NCBI RefSeq assembly: GCF_900626145.1
Contig: NZ_LR130817.1
Span: 147,422-211,421, forward strand
DNA length: 64,000 nt
Direction of reading: 5' to 3'
Source of the DNA: Intestinimonas timonensis
Lineage (GTDB): Bacteria > Bacillota > Clostridia > Oscillospirales > Oscillospiraceae
Below are positions 53,484-62,134 of the stretch, one piece after another. The translations under genes and the position numbers were made by a program. The notes beneath the pieces are model-generated. The model saw only the letters and a program-made list of their open reading frames with translations. It made no database searches and was not told the DNA's origin. Numbering within the stretch: the stretch's first letter is position 1; every line of letters begins with the position of its first letter.

Positions 53484-53524
53484 AAGGGCACCGCAATACT
53501 GCCCATATAAATTGCGGTGCCCTT
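53484..53524 (-). terminator. Strong hairpin between bmp gene and ATPase gene
   Basis: Perfect 14-bp stem AAGGGCACCGCAAT/ATTGCGGTGCCCTT with a 13-nt loop. It lies in the 97-nt gap after the binding-protein gene. A stabilising or attenuating hairpin here would give more binding protein than transporter. Confidence 0.7.
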
Positions 53525-53543
53525 CGTTATTCATGCCGGCAGA

Positions 53544-54590
53544 TCAGAACTTTGCGGGGACCTCAATCTCGCCATTGATAATCTTCTGCTCCAGACCTTT
53601 CAACTGCTCGACGATTTCATCGGAAATCTGGATGTTGCTGCCCTCCAAAGTGTAGCCGATACCGCCCTGGGCCAGACCAAGGACGACTTGCTCGCCCGGC
53701 TGCAGCGTACCCTCGGAAGCTGCCTTGACGATCTCAAATGCGGCGGTGTCAACGCGCTTGAGCATACTTGCGACGATGTGGTCGGGGTCGATGATGTTCT
53801 GGTTGGAGTTGCAGCCGATGGCTATAAAATCGGCTTCCTGTGCGGCTGTGAAGACGCCCAAGCCGGAGCCGCCCGCTGCCTGATAGATGATATCACTGCC
53901 GGTGTTGAACTGACTCAGAGCGATTTCCTTGGCGGTAGTGGTGTCGCCGAAGGGATTGTCACCGCCAACATACTTGATGTCGACTTCGATGTCGGGGTTG
54001 ATGTACTTAGCGCCTGCGTCGTAGCCGGCCGCGAAGCGCAGGATGGTGTCGTTCTCCATCGCGCCGACAAAGGCAATCTGGTTGTTGTCGTTCAGGCCGT
54101 AGGTGGCGGCGTCCTGCTTCATCAGGGCAGCCATAGCGCCTACCAGGAAGGAGCCTTCCTGCTCACAGCAGGAGTAAGAGACGATGTTGTCCGCGTCAAT
54201 GACGCCATCAATGAATGCATAGTTCTGATCGGGGTAGTCAGGGGCGACGGTCGACAGAGCATCCATCTGATCGAAACCAACACAGACGATTACAATGTAC
54301 TCGCCGGAGTCACTCATGTCGCGCATGATCTGCTCGAAATCAGAAACCTGCTTGGGTTCGGCGTAATCGAAATCGATGCCCAGCTCGTTCTTGGCGCGCT
54401 CCATACCTGCGTAGATCAGGTCATTGTAGCCTTGGTCACCCAGACCACCGACGCCCAGGATGCATGCAGCCTTCAGCTCAGACTGCGCGCTGCTGCTGGC
54501 GGGAAGAGCGATATCTTCGCTTTTGCCGCAGCCTGCGAACAGAGCGCAGGCCAGCATGACGGCCATCACAATTGCAATCGTCTTTTTCAT
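53544..54590 (-). CDS. BMP-family nucleoside-binding lipoprotein
   Basis: 348 aa. Lipoprotein signal with lipobox FAGC (Cys near residue 22). The mature protein has the BmpA/PnrA fold: ILGVGGLGDQGYNDLIYAGMERAKNEL, YAFIDGVID, and QAAGGSGLGVFTAAQE. Members bind purine nucleosides outside the membrane. The start at 54590 has GGAGG five nt upstream, better placed than the ATG at 54593. Confidence 0.92.
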   Translation of the reverse strand: MKKTIAIVMAVMLACALFAGCGKSEDIALPASSSAQSELKAACILGVGGLGDQGYNDLIYAGMERAKNELGIDFDYAEPKQVSDFEQIMRDMSDSGEYIVIVCVGFDQMDALSTVAPDYPDQNYAFIDGVIDADNIVSYSCCEQEGSFLVGAMAALMKQDAATYGLNDNNQIAFVGAMENDTILRFAAGYDAGAKYINPDIEVDIKYVGGDNPFGDTTTAKEIALSQFNTGSDIIYQAAGGSGLGVFTAAQEADFIAIGCNSNQNIIDPDHIVASMLKRVDTAAFEIVKAASEGTLQPGEQVVLGLAQGGIGYTLEGSNIQISDEIVEQLKGLEQKIINGEIEVPAKF

Positions 54591-54645
54591 CATATCCTCC
54601 TGTATTACGGCAATGTTTGCCGCATGTATGTTGGGCCCAAAATAA

Positions 54646-55590
54646 TCAGTTCTGGAATGCTGCGAACAGTTCATTCAGCGCCTTTCTGGAGTTGACCTCC
54701 AGGCAGTGCTCGACGAATCTGCCCTTAATGGGCTGCTCACGTAGGTCCACCACGATTTTGCCGCGGCAGTAGGTGCCGCCGCATTCTACACGGGTCACCA
54801 TTTTGCGGGTGGTTACCACGCTGGGATCCACAGCGACCACCATGGCAAGGGGGTCGTGGAGGGGACTGTACTCCATGGTGTAGTTTTGGATGCGGCTGCC
54901 GTTCATATAGTGCTGTAACGCCTTGGAGATGAAGGATACGGCATCCTTCTTTGCAGGATTGCAGCAGCGCAGCAGCTTGTCTACATCGGCACGGGTGAGA
55001 TGGGTCACGGTGGTCACGTCAAGCCCCACCAACGTCATGTCCCAATCGGCCTGCATGGCGATGTCGGCCGCCTCGGGGTCACCGCCGATGTTAGCTTCTA
55101 CCACAGGACTGACGTTGCCAGACGCATACACCGTACCACCCATGGCCACGACGCGCTTGATCTTTCCGGCATAATCAGGATATCTTGCCAGGGTGTTGGC
55201 CAGGTTTGTCATTCTTCCCAGGGAAATTAAAACCAGTTCGCCTGCGTGATCACAGGCCTTCTGATACATGAAGTCAGAAACATCCATGTCCATCGGGCGC
55301 TGGGACGTTGCGGGAAGCTCCACATTTCCGGTGCCGTTGACGCCGTGGATGAAGGTGGGGAAGTCCTCACATTCACCCCGCAGGGGCTTCTCAGCACCGG
55401 CACATACGGGGATCTTGCCTTCATAACCAGCCAGCTTCAGAATACGCATTGCGTTTTCAGCGCCCTTGGAAGCGGATACGTTGCCAACACTAGTGGAAAT
55501 ACCAACAATTTCCACATCCTTTCGGAACAGGGCGAACAAGATTGCAATGGAATCATCCACACCGGGATCGCAATCAATAAATATCTTCAC
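54646..55590 (-). CDS. Nucleoside hydrolase (third copy, in the nucleoside locus)
   Basis: 314 aa. IDCDPGVDDSIAILFAL with the calcium-binding Asp residues, ISLGRMTNLANTLA, VVAMGGTVYASGNVSP, ANIGGDPEAADIAMQ and SPLHDPLAMVVAV. GTG start after AGGAAA. Distinct from the tandem pair at 42.2-44.1 kb. It lies between yjjW and the binding-protein gene (gaps 92 and 55 nt), and would release ribose for the kinase at 59841. Confidence 0.9.
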   Translation of the reverse strand: MKIFIDCDPGVDDSIAILFALFRKDVEIVGISTSVGNVSASKGAENAMRILKLAGYEGKIPVCAGAEKPLRGECEDFPTFIHGVNGTGNVELPATSQRPMDMDVSDFMYQKACDHAGELVLISLGRMTNLANTLARYPDYAGKIKRVVAMGGTVYASGNVSPVVEANIGGDPEAADIAMQADWDMTLVGLDVTTVTHLTRADVDKLLRCCNPAKKDAVSFISKALQHYMNGSRIQNYTMEYSPLHDPLAMVVAVDPSVVTTRKMVTRVECGGTYCRGKIVVDLREQPIKGRFVEHCLEVNSRKALNELFAAFQN

Positions 55591-55630
55591 GTTTTTCCTA
55601 TCTTTATATGTATTTTGGAGATCCAGTTAC

Positions 55631-55649
55631 AAAAAACCTGCGGTTTTAT
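55631..55649 (-). terminator. Weak hairpin after yjjW
   Basis: Minus strand AAAACC-GCA-GGTTTTTT: 6-bp stem with a T run. It may partly separate the yjjI-yjjW unit from the transport genes. Confidence 0.4.
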
Positions 55650-55682
55650 TGCCTTGTGTTTCCTCATGCGGCGCTGCTGATA

Positions 55683-56525
55683 TCAGATCAGCACAATGTC
55701 GGTAAAGCCGTTGCGTCTGGCAATATCCGCCAGATGCTGAAGTTCATCGGCGGTGGGGACCCGCAACTGGCTGCGAAAGGGTTGCCGGACGCCGAAGGGG
55801 CGGTAGGCGATGATCTTGTAGCGGATGGAACCCGTTTCCAAGAAGGGGGCCAGAAGCCGGGTGATTTCAGTCACCGTCTGCTCGCTGTCCAGATAACCCG
55901 GTACCACTACGGTGCGAATCTCCTCCAGCTTGCCAGCTTTGGCGAGCTTGACGGCATTGTCGATGACCATCCGGCTGCCCATGCCGGTGAGCTTGCGGTG
56001 CAGGCCGTCATTCCAGGCCTTCACATCCAGCATGACGCCGTCGCATACAGCCATCAGTTCAGCATCAGCCGTGTAGTCGTAGCTGCCGTTGCTGTCCATC
56101 AGGCAGGTGAGCTTCTTTTCTTTGGCCAAGGTAAACAGCTCCAGCAGGAAATCCCGCTGTAGGGAGCATTCGCCGCCGGAGACGGTGATGCCCCGGATGA
56201 AGGGCAGGTCATTCTTCAGCAGCGCCATCACCTCAGATGCGGAATATTCTCGGACCTTGGCAGAGGCCATATTGGGACAGGCGGCCAGACACTGGTCACA
56301 TTTGCAGCACTTCTCCTCCCGCCAGACTACCTTGCCCTGCTCCATGGTCAGGGCCCCGGTGGGGCAGGCAGAGACGCAGACACCACAATGGACGCAGCGA
56401 TTGATGGTTTCGGGATTATGGCAGTAGCTGCAGGTGTAATTGCAGCCCTGGAGGAAGATCGCGGCTCTGTTTCCGGGCCCATCCACGACGCTGGTGTGGA
56501 TGATTCTGTTGACAAGCGCTTTCAT
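55683..56525 (-). CDS. yjjW: YjjW-type glycyl radical enzyme activase
   Basis: 280 aa radical SAM protein. Cys28, Cys32 and Cys35 (QGCNYTCSYC) bind the SAM cluster; two ferredoxin-like clusters follow (Cys44-47-50-54 and a second cysteine-rich set near 73-83), as in YjjW. SAM-binding VSGGECSLQ is present. It would install the glycyl radical on YjjI, whose gene overlaps by 4 nt. Confidence 0.9.
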   Translation of the reverse strand: MKALVNRIIHTSVVDGPGNRAAIFLQGCNYTCSYCHNPETINRCVHCGVCVSACPTGALTMEQGKVVWREEKCCKCDQCLAACPNMASAKVREYSASEVMALLKNDLPFIRGITVSGGECSLQRDFLLELFTLAKEKKLTCLMDSNGSYDYTADAELMAVCDGVMLDVKAWNDGLHRKLTGMGSRMVIDNAVKLAKAGKLEEIRTVVVPGYLDSEQTVTEITRLLAPFLETGSIRYKIIAYRPFGVRQPFRSQLRVPTADELQHLADIARRNGFTDIVLI

Positions 56526-58042
56526 TCCAGACTCCGCACCTTTCTTTCCAGAATGCGGCTGTTGCGGACCTCGCCAAGCCCCCAGGTGGCGTTGGCCTGC
56601 TGAACAGCAATGCCGGCATCGAGCTTGGCGATGTCAGACTTCTTAACCAGATAGCCGGTGATGCGGATGACGTCAGCGTCAGAACCATAAGTAGAGAAGT
56701 AGCGCATGCCCTGGGCAAAGCCGCCCTTGATCAGGTCGACGATGGCGTCGGGGTTGCGCTTGGCAGTCTCGTCGAAGGGGAAAATATCGCCCACACCGGA
56801 TTTGAAATAGGGGTGGAACTGACTGCAGTGGAGCAGGTGCTCATGCAGGGGCAGCTCGTCACCGATTGCGATGCGTACGCCGGGGCTGATGGAATAGTCA
56901 TCGGCGATGCCGACCTGGGCATGGAGGGAGAAGTGATGACCGGTGCAGTCGCAGAAGCGGCTCTCGTAGCTTTCCACGCACGTGGTCAGTTTATCGAGGA
57001 TGCGTTTTGCCATGGCGTCGGCTTCCTCGCTGTGGCCGTAGGTGCCGCTCTTACCTTCCTTTTCCATCAGAATATTGACACATTCGTTCATACCTACCAG
57101 ACCGAACATGCCGGTGAATCTGTCCAAGCTGACAAAACCCTCCTGGACCAGGAAGTTAGACTTGAAGAAGTGCGTCTCCTCCACCAAGAAAGTAATTTTT
57201 TTCTCAATGTAGTCGCACAGCTCCTTGGCGGCAATCGGCAGCAGATCGTTGATCAGATGCTCGCTGTCCTTGGCCCGTTCGGCCAATCTGCTCAGCACGA
57301 TGCGGGACAGCGTGAAAGCGCCGCCGCCGATGGGCAGAGCGTTGTAGCAGCTGGCAATACCATAGGGGGTAGTGTAGAACTTGCTGTACTCCTTGTGATT
57401 GGCGAAGCTGGGCTTGGCGCAGGCCAAAGCGCATTCCACGCAGAGCTTTGCAAAATCGTCTGGGGTAATGTCGGGATCGTACAGCAGTGTCATGGAGGGA
57501 ATGGCGTTTTCCCACAGCTCCTTCTGGATCTCCACGATCATGCGGCCGGCGCGGGTCTCTTCGGGCCCCAGATTCATATGGCAGTAGGAGTCGGAGATGG
57601 TGCGGTCCAGGAAGATCAGGAAGTGACGGATCAGCTTTCTGGCTTCTTCCTCATCCTCAATGAAGGGTTCCAGCATTTTGTCCACCGGCCCCAGATATAC
57701 AGGGAAGTGGGTGACAGAGGGAATATGCTGGTAGAAGATTTCCAGGACAGTGACGGCCTCCCACAGGTTGGTAGGGGGGTCCAGCCTCAGAAACTTGCAG
57801 CCTTCCCGCATCAGCTTTTCATAGTCGGGCAGAACGTAGCGGGGGGCGTAGGTGCCGTTGCCTTCGCTCATGGTGCACAGGACGCCGGCTTCCTGCAGCT
57901 CCCGGAACCGCGGGGTGGTATCGAAAAATTCTACATAGTTCAAGGGAATCGAAGACAGGTTCATCATCGCTTGCTCATGGGTAAGGGCACAGTTGTCGAT
58001 GACGGCTTTTACATCTTTTTTCATGTCAGTAATGTTCATCAT
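56522..58042 (-). CDS. yjjI: YjjI-type glycyl radical enzyme
   Basis: 506 aa. The C-terminal glycyl loop is RITGYLVKK with the radical Gly at residue 463. The candidate catalytic Cys is Cys232 in the ASCYNALPIGGGAF segment. YjjI proteins are shorter than PFL-like enzymes and their reaction is not established. In Escherichia coli yjjI-yjjW lies beside the deoCABD nucleoside genes; here it heads a nucleoside locus, an independent hint at a role in nucleoside or pentose breakdown. ATG after AAGGAG. A divergent Crp/Fnr-type regulator lies 112 nt away. Confidence 0.9.
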   Translation of the reverse strand: MMNITDMKKDVKAVIDNCALTHEQAMMNLSSIPLNYVEFFDTTPRFRELQEAGVLCTMSEGNGTYAPRYVLPDYEKLMREGCKFLRLDPPTNLWEAVTVLEIFYQHIPSVTHFPVYLGPVDKMLEPFIEDEEEARKLIRHFLIFLDRTISDSYCHMNLGPEETRAGRMIVEIQKELWENAIPSMTLLYDPDITPDDFAKLCVECALACAKPSFANHKEYSKFYTTPYGIASCYNALPIGGGAFTLSRIVLSRLAERAKDSEHLINDLLPIAAKELCDYIEKKITFLVEETHFFKSNFLVQEGFVSLDRFTGMFGLVGMNECVNILMEKEGKSGTYGHSEEADAMAKRILDKLTTCVESYESRFCDCTGHHFSLHAQVGIADDYSISPGVRIAIGDELPLHEHLLHCSQFHPYFKSGVGDIFPFDETAKRNPDAIVDLIKGGFAQGMRYFSTYGSDADVIRITGYLVKKSDIAKLDAGIAVQQANATWGLGEVRNSRILERKVRSLE

Positions 58043-58091
58043 AAGAGACTGCTCCTTTCGCGTTTTTTGATATTGTGGACCTTGTGAAATT

Positions 58092-58136
58092 ATGATACCA
58101 TATGAATAAATATAATAAAATGACAGGTGTCATTTT
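58092..58136. promoter_or_regulatory. Divergent control region of yjjI and the Crp/Fnr-type regulator
   Basis: Perfect palindrome AAAATGACA-GG-TGTCATTTT at 58117-58136. On the minus strand an extended -10 (TGG-TATCAT; the hexamer is 58097-58092) gives a start near 58085; the palindrome centre is then at -41.5, with no good -35 box. On the plus strand TATAAT (58111-58116) lies directly before the palindrome, so the regulator's own start would fall inside it. The picture is activation of yjjI and autorepression. Confidence 0.65.
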
Positions 58137-58154
58137 TGAAAAAGGTTGGTTAGT

Positions 58155-58889
58155 ATGCACAAAGACGCGTCGGTGTTTTTACACCAAATTAACAGCTGCA
58201 TCCGGGGATTTAATGGTTCTATCCAGGAGGCATATCAATTTCCCCACTCGCCGCAGACCATTCAGGATCTCTCCGCCTGTGCGCCGCATCTGGTGCACCG
58301 AAAAGAGGCCAACACCTATTTATTCCATATATTTCAGCCGCTGCAATATATCTATATTCTGCTGGAGGGGACGTGCTGTGTCGAAAAGTACAATCAGGGT
58401 GGGAAACTGTTTACGGACTCAACTCGGGATGCCATGCAGATCTTCGGCCTGATCGAGGCTTCGACGGATGAACGCTGCCATACTGTGTCCATGAAATGCA
58501 TCACAGACTGTACCTATGCAAAAATCCCTGTGGCCAGTTATATGAAGATCGTCCAGTCCGACCCTGAGCTGCTGATGATGTCCATGCAGTTCTTATGCAT
58601 TTTCTTTAGAGAGCATGTGCAGACTACAGATCAGCTGATGCTGGATGTACCCCGCCGGAGTATCCTGTTGAAATTGTATCACTACTGCGCGGAGCGGCCT
58701 TTCCCAGTGACGGTCCAAATTCAGAAGAAAGAGCTGGCGCAGGATCTGAATATGAATCTCAGGACCCTTTACCGACACCTGGACAAGTTCTATGAAGAGG
58801 GAATATTGTCCTCACAAAAGGGAAAAATATGGATTTCAAGGAAACAGTATTTAAAAATTGAAGCGGAATTGATGGATTTGGATAAGTAG
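58155..58889 (+). CDS. Crp/Fnr-family transcriptional regulator
   Basis: 244 aa. N-terminal cyclic-nucleotide-binding-like beta roll (about 40-140; QPLQYIYILLEGTCCVEKY), long dimer helix, then a C-terminal winged helix (VQIQKKELAQDLNMNLRTLYRHLDKFYEEGIL). Several Cys occur but not in an FNR-type N-terminal cluster, so the signal is unknown. Start at ATG 58155; a TTG at 58146 is also open. Divergent from yjjI and probably its activator. Confidence 0.88.
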   Translation: MHKDASVFLHQINSCIRGFNGSIQEAYQFPHSPQTIQDLSACAPHLVHRKEANTYLFHIFQPLQYIYILLEGTCCVEKYNQGGKLFTDSTRDAMQIFGLIEASTDERCHTVSMKCITDCTYAKIPVASYMKIVQSDPELLMMSMQFLCIFFREHVQTTDQLMLDVPRRSILLKLYHYCAERPFPVTVQIQKKELAQDLNMNLRTLYRHLDKFYEEGILSSQKGKIWISRKQYLKIEAELMDLDK

Positions 58890-58937
58890 TACTGTTTTGA
58901 ATACAACGGTTTCGTTTTATAGAATATCAGGATGAAC

Positions 58938-58972
58938 AAAAAGACTGGCAGACTCAAGGTCTGCCAGTCTTT
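58938..58972 (+). terminator. Terminator of the regulator gene
   Basis: Stem AAAGACTGGCAGAC/GTCTGCCAGTCTTT with a short loop, 50 nt after the stop codon. Confidence 0.8.
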
Positions 58973-59016
58973 CAGCTTTGCGATTAGGGCTTGTTTGAAA
59001 AAAGGCGGAGATTGTG

Positions 59017-59472
59017 CTAAAGCAACAAAATAGCGATGGAGGCAAGATACACAAAGGCTAGGAAGGAAGCATCCGACTTGTCATATCTGGTGGCGATTCT
59101 GCGAAACCACTTGATTTTCTGGAAAAAACACTCCACCAGATGGCGTTCTTTATACAGATGCCAGTCAACCGGCCAGGGATCGGAAACGTTGCTTTGCGGC
59201 GGGATTACATAGCTGGCCCCGTGCGCTGAGATATATTCCCGAATCGTCCGGGCACCATAGGCCCGGTCTGCCAGCACGGCACTCCCGCCGATTCTGACCT
59301 TTTTCAGCAGTTCAACAGCGTGAACCGAATCGTGGTCATTTCCAGCGGAGAGAAGGAACTCCACCGGGTTTCCTAGACCGTCTACGACAGCGTGGAGCTT
59401 TGTGTTCCACCCGCCTTTGGTACGGCCAACCGCCTTATCCGCCGTTTTTTTCCCCGCCATTTGCGCTTTCAT
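59017..59472 (-). CDS. IS5-family transposase, C-terminal part
   Basis: 151 aa with TKGGWNTKLHAVVDGLGNPVE, the second Asp in AVLADRAYGARTIREYI, and the Glu in HLVECFFQKIKWFRRIATRYDK. The first catalytic Asp (MDST) lies just upstream in another frame, so this part alone is not a transposase. See the N-terminal part at 59500-59781. Confidence 0.8.
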   Translation of the reverse strand: MKAQMAGKKTADKAVGRTKGGWNTKLHAVVDGLGNPVEFLLSAGNDHDSVHAVELLKKVRIGGSAVLADRAYGARTIREYISAHGASYVIPPQSNVSDPWPVDWHLYKERHLVECFFQKIKWFRRIATRYDKSDASFLAFVYLASIAILLL

Positions 59473-59499
59473 GCACCTTTACGCAAGTGGAGTCCATGC

Positions 59500-59781
59500 T
59501 CAGGTTCTCATATCCGCGTCCGCAGACAGTGTGTGGAATACCGCTTCCAGAGTGCCCTCATTCCGCCATTTGGCGAATCTTGCGTATATAGACTGCCAAG
59601 GACCATAGGTCTCCGGCAGCTCACGCCACTGCGCACCGCTCCGGACGATCCAGAGCATTCCGTTGAGCATGATCCGGTTATCCTTCCGGGGATGACCCCG
59701 CTTTCCCGTTTCTTCCGGTGGCAGCAGCGGCTTGATTCGTTCCCATTGTTCTTTTGTTAATTCATATCGTTTCATGCTCAT
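59500..59781 (-). CDS. IS5-family transposase, N-terminal part
   Basis: 93 aa: YELTKEQWERIKPLLPPEE, then LNGMLWIVRSGAQWRELPETYGPW, typical of DUF4096/IS5 N termini. Same frame as the C-terminal part, but the 30-residue segment between (ENLSMDSTCVKVHES) reads in a different frame, so two compensating shifts, near 59510 and 59455, separate the pieces. Confidence 0.8.
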   Translation of the reverse strand: MSMKRYELTKEQWERIKPLLPPEETGKRGHPRKDNRIMLNGMLWIVRSGAQWRELPETYGPWQSIYARFAKWRNEGTLEAVFHTLSADADMRT

Positions 59782-59840
59782 AGTTTCGCATAACTTGGTT
59801 TCTTGTGCAACTTTTATTTTTCAAACAAGGCCTAGTCTCA

Positions 59841-60743
59841 TTATTGAATTTCTTCTGGATTGGGAATGGAGGACTGGGCGCCTTTGCGGGTAACTGCGAT
59901 GGCGGAGGCTTTCTGACCATAGGTGATGGCCTCCGCAACGTCCGCACCCTTGCTCAGCGCCAGAGCAAATGCCCCCATGAAGCAGTCGCCCGCTGCAGTG
60001 GTATCCACGGCATGCGCCTTTTTGGCAGGATAAAAATGCGTTCCCTCCCGGTTCATCAGCAGACATCCGTCGCCACCCAGGGAGACCATGACATTTCGAA
60101 CACCTTTGGAGAACATTTCACCGGCGGCTGCCGCCAGATCCGCTTGGCAGCTGAGGGGCCTGCCTGCCAGAATCTCCAGTTCCGTTTCATTGGGCTTGAT
60201 GTAGTCCACGCCCTGCCAGAATGAGTCCGGCAGACCGGGCAGTGCGGGCGCAGGGTCGATGATGACCGTTTTCCCCATGGATACCGCCAGATCCTTTGCG
60301 TAAGCCACGACGTTCCAGTCAATCTCCAGCTGCATCATAACGATGTCGCAGGCTTGGATCAGGTTTTGGTGTTGATCGATTATCTCCCTGGAGACCAAGC
60401 CGTTGGTACCAGCGATCAGAATAATCGAGTTGGCGCCATTATCGTCCACGGTGATAAATGCTTGGCCGGTGGTGGCGCCGGGCAGAGTGGAAATGCCGGA
60501 AGTATTCACGCCTACGGATTCCAAATTTGCTTTCAGCACTGTGCCGATGCTGTCGTCTGCGACAGCGCCGATCATGCTGACATCACCGCCGAGCTTGCCG
60601 ACGGTATAGGCCTGATTGGCACCTTTACCGCCGGGGACCAGTGTGATGCTTTTGCCGGCGAGGGTTTCGCCAGACTGAGGCATGTACGGCGTTTCAATTA
60701 CCGTATCCATATTCAGGCTTCCGATAACCAATATTTTTTTCAT
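59841..60743 (-). CDS. rbsK: Ribokinase
   Basis: 300 aa PfkB-family kinase. Motifs: VIGSLNMDTVIETPYMPQSGET, VPGGKGANQAYTVGKLGG, and near the end AVDTTAAGDCFMGAFALAL with the catalytic Asp (TTAAGD box). It makes ribose 5-phosphate from free ribose, the product of the nucleoside hydrolases in the window. Start ATG at 60743 with GGAAGG. The 3' end is intact although an IS lies 8 nt beyond. Confidence 0.92.
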   Translation of the reverse strand: MKKILVIGSLNMDTVIETPYMPQSGETLAGKSITLVPGGKGANQAYTVGKLGGDVSMIGAVADDSIGTVLKANLESVGVNTSGISTLPGATTGQAFITVDDNGANSIILIAGTNGLVSREIIDQHQNLIQACDIVMMQLEIDWNVVAYAKDLAVSMGKTVIIDPAPALPGLPDSFWQGVDYIKPNETELEILAGRPLSCQADLAAAAGEMFSKGVRNVMVSLGGDGCLLMNREGTHFYPAKKAHAVDTTAAGDCFMGAFALALSKGADVAEAITYGQKASAIAVTRKGAQSSIPNPEEIQ

Positions 60744-60761
60744 CTGCATCACCTTCCTGTT

Positions 60762-60774
60762 TGTAATAATTACA
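60762..60774. promoter_or_regulatory. Palindrome upstream of rbsK
   Basis: TGTAAT-A-ATTACA, a perfect 13-bp palindrome 18 nt before the ribokinase start codon; candidate operator. It does not match the yjjI palindrome. Confidence 0.4.
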
Positions 60775-60948
60775 GCCATGAGCAAAATTCAAAAAAAGTA
60801 GTCATTGCAAGGGATTCCGGCCATGGCTGAAACCGGAAATCACTCCATTGATATAGAAAGCGAAGCCCCTTTTTGGTAAAATTAACTTGCAGAAAAACCA
60901 ACCAGAAAGGGGCTGGCCGCTATCTACCGACAGGAAATCATCCAGGAT

Positions 60949-62134
60949 GTGACGTTGTTTACATCCCAAAGCGCCGCTGTGTTCTACGGCAAGCTTTTTA
61001 GCAGTCTGGACTTCACGCTGCCCAGAGCGGCAACTGGACGGCGTGGCTTCCCCAAAGAAGCTATGCTCTGCTCCCTCATTGTCATGAAATGCGAGGGGGT
61101 TCTCTCAAGTCACCGACCTGGCCGATTATCTGAACAACAACCGGCTCATCGCCCACTACTGTGGCTTCAATATCATGGAGCCTCTGCCGTCCTACTGGAC
61201 CTATGACCGCTTCCTGCGGCAACTGTACGAGTTGGGTCTAGCGGACGCCTCCTTCGTTGGTCTGGACTCTACCCCCATCATGGCGAACACAAAGCAGAAC
61301 AATCCCAAGTCCTTTGTAAAGACCAAATTCTCCAAAGAGGTTCATCCGAAATGCGATCCAGACTGTGCGTTGGGAGTCCATTCAGCTTCTAACCAGCACA
61401 ATGAACGCCGGTATGAGTTCTACTGGGGATACAAAAGCCATGTGCTGGTAGACTGTATCTCCGGGTTGCCCCTATACGAGCTAACCACACCAGCCAACAT
61501 CATGGATTCCACGGTTGCCCTTGACATCCTCGCCGCAGCCAACCAGATAATCCCTTTGCAGGGGTGTTCCTTTCTTGCGGATAAGGGCTACGATTACGAT
61601 GTTAAAAGCATCTACAACACCGTGAAATCGGTCTATGCCGGTGAAGCCTTTATACCCCTCAAAAAACGCAATTCCAAGAGCAAAGCCCTTCCTGCGGGCA
61701 ACCTGATCTGTGATGCTGGACTGGCTATGCACAAAGATGGCAAAACCACCGGCAACGGTCGTATCCGTCAAAAATTCTGCTTCCCATTCCGCCAGTCCAA
61801 GCGCGGTGTTTGCCCCTGTAACCACAAGAATTGGAATAACGGGAAGAAAAACAGGGGCTGCGTTAAATACAGGATCATTCCCTCGGACTACAGGCTTTCC
61901 ATTGACCGCAGCTGCCTCTCTTTCAAGAGGACATACGCTTTGTGTACAGAGTGCGAAAGATACAACTCCCGCTTTAAGGCGTCTGGGCAGGAACGATTAT
62001 GGGTGCGTAATGGAAACAGTGCGGCAAACCTCAATACGCTGGCCCACATCTCCGCTCTGGCTATTGCTCTGGCCGCTGTTTTGTCTGGCTCTCACTCCTA
62101 CCGCGCATCTAAATCATTTAGGCGATCCGCTTAA
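60949..62134 (+). pseudogene. DDE transposase (IS1182/IS4-like), frameshifted
   Basis: Two overlapping frames form one transposase: 60949-61206 (FYGKLFSSLDFTLPRAATGR) and 61175-62134 (FVGLDSTPIMANTKQNN, FYWGYKSHVLVDCISGLPL, SFLADKGYDYD). An extra G in the run GAGGGGG near 61094 breaks the frame; removing it gives a continuous reading through FSQVTDLADYLNNN. The ends of the element are not clear. A hairpin-like repeat (AGCCCCTTTTTGGT and ACCAGAAAGGGGCT) lies at 60866-60915. Confidence 0.75.

Larger units (their letters stand above)
58987..59832 (-). mobile_element. IS5-family (IS427-like) element
   Basis: 846 bp with end repeats GGGCTTGTTTGAAAAA and GGCCTTGTTTGAAAAA (right end read in reverse complement) and a possible TA duplication (58985-58986 and 59833-59834). 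It lies between the regulator terminator and the ribokinase stop, only 8 nt from the latter. Confidence 0.82.
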
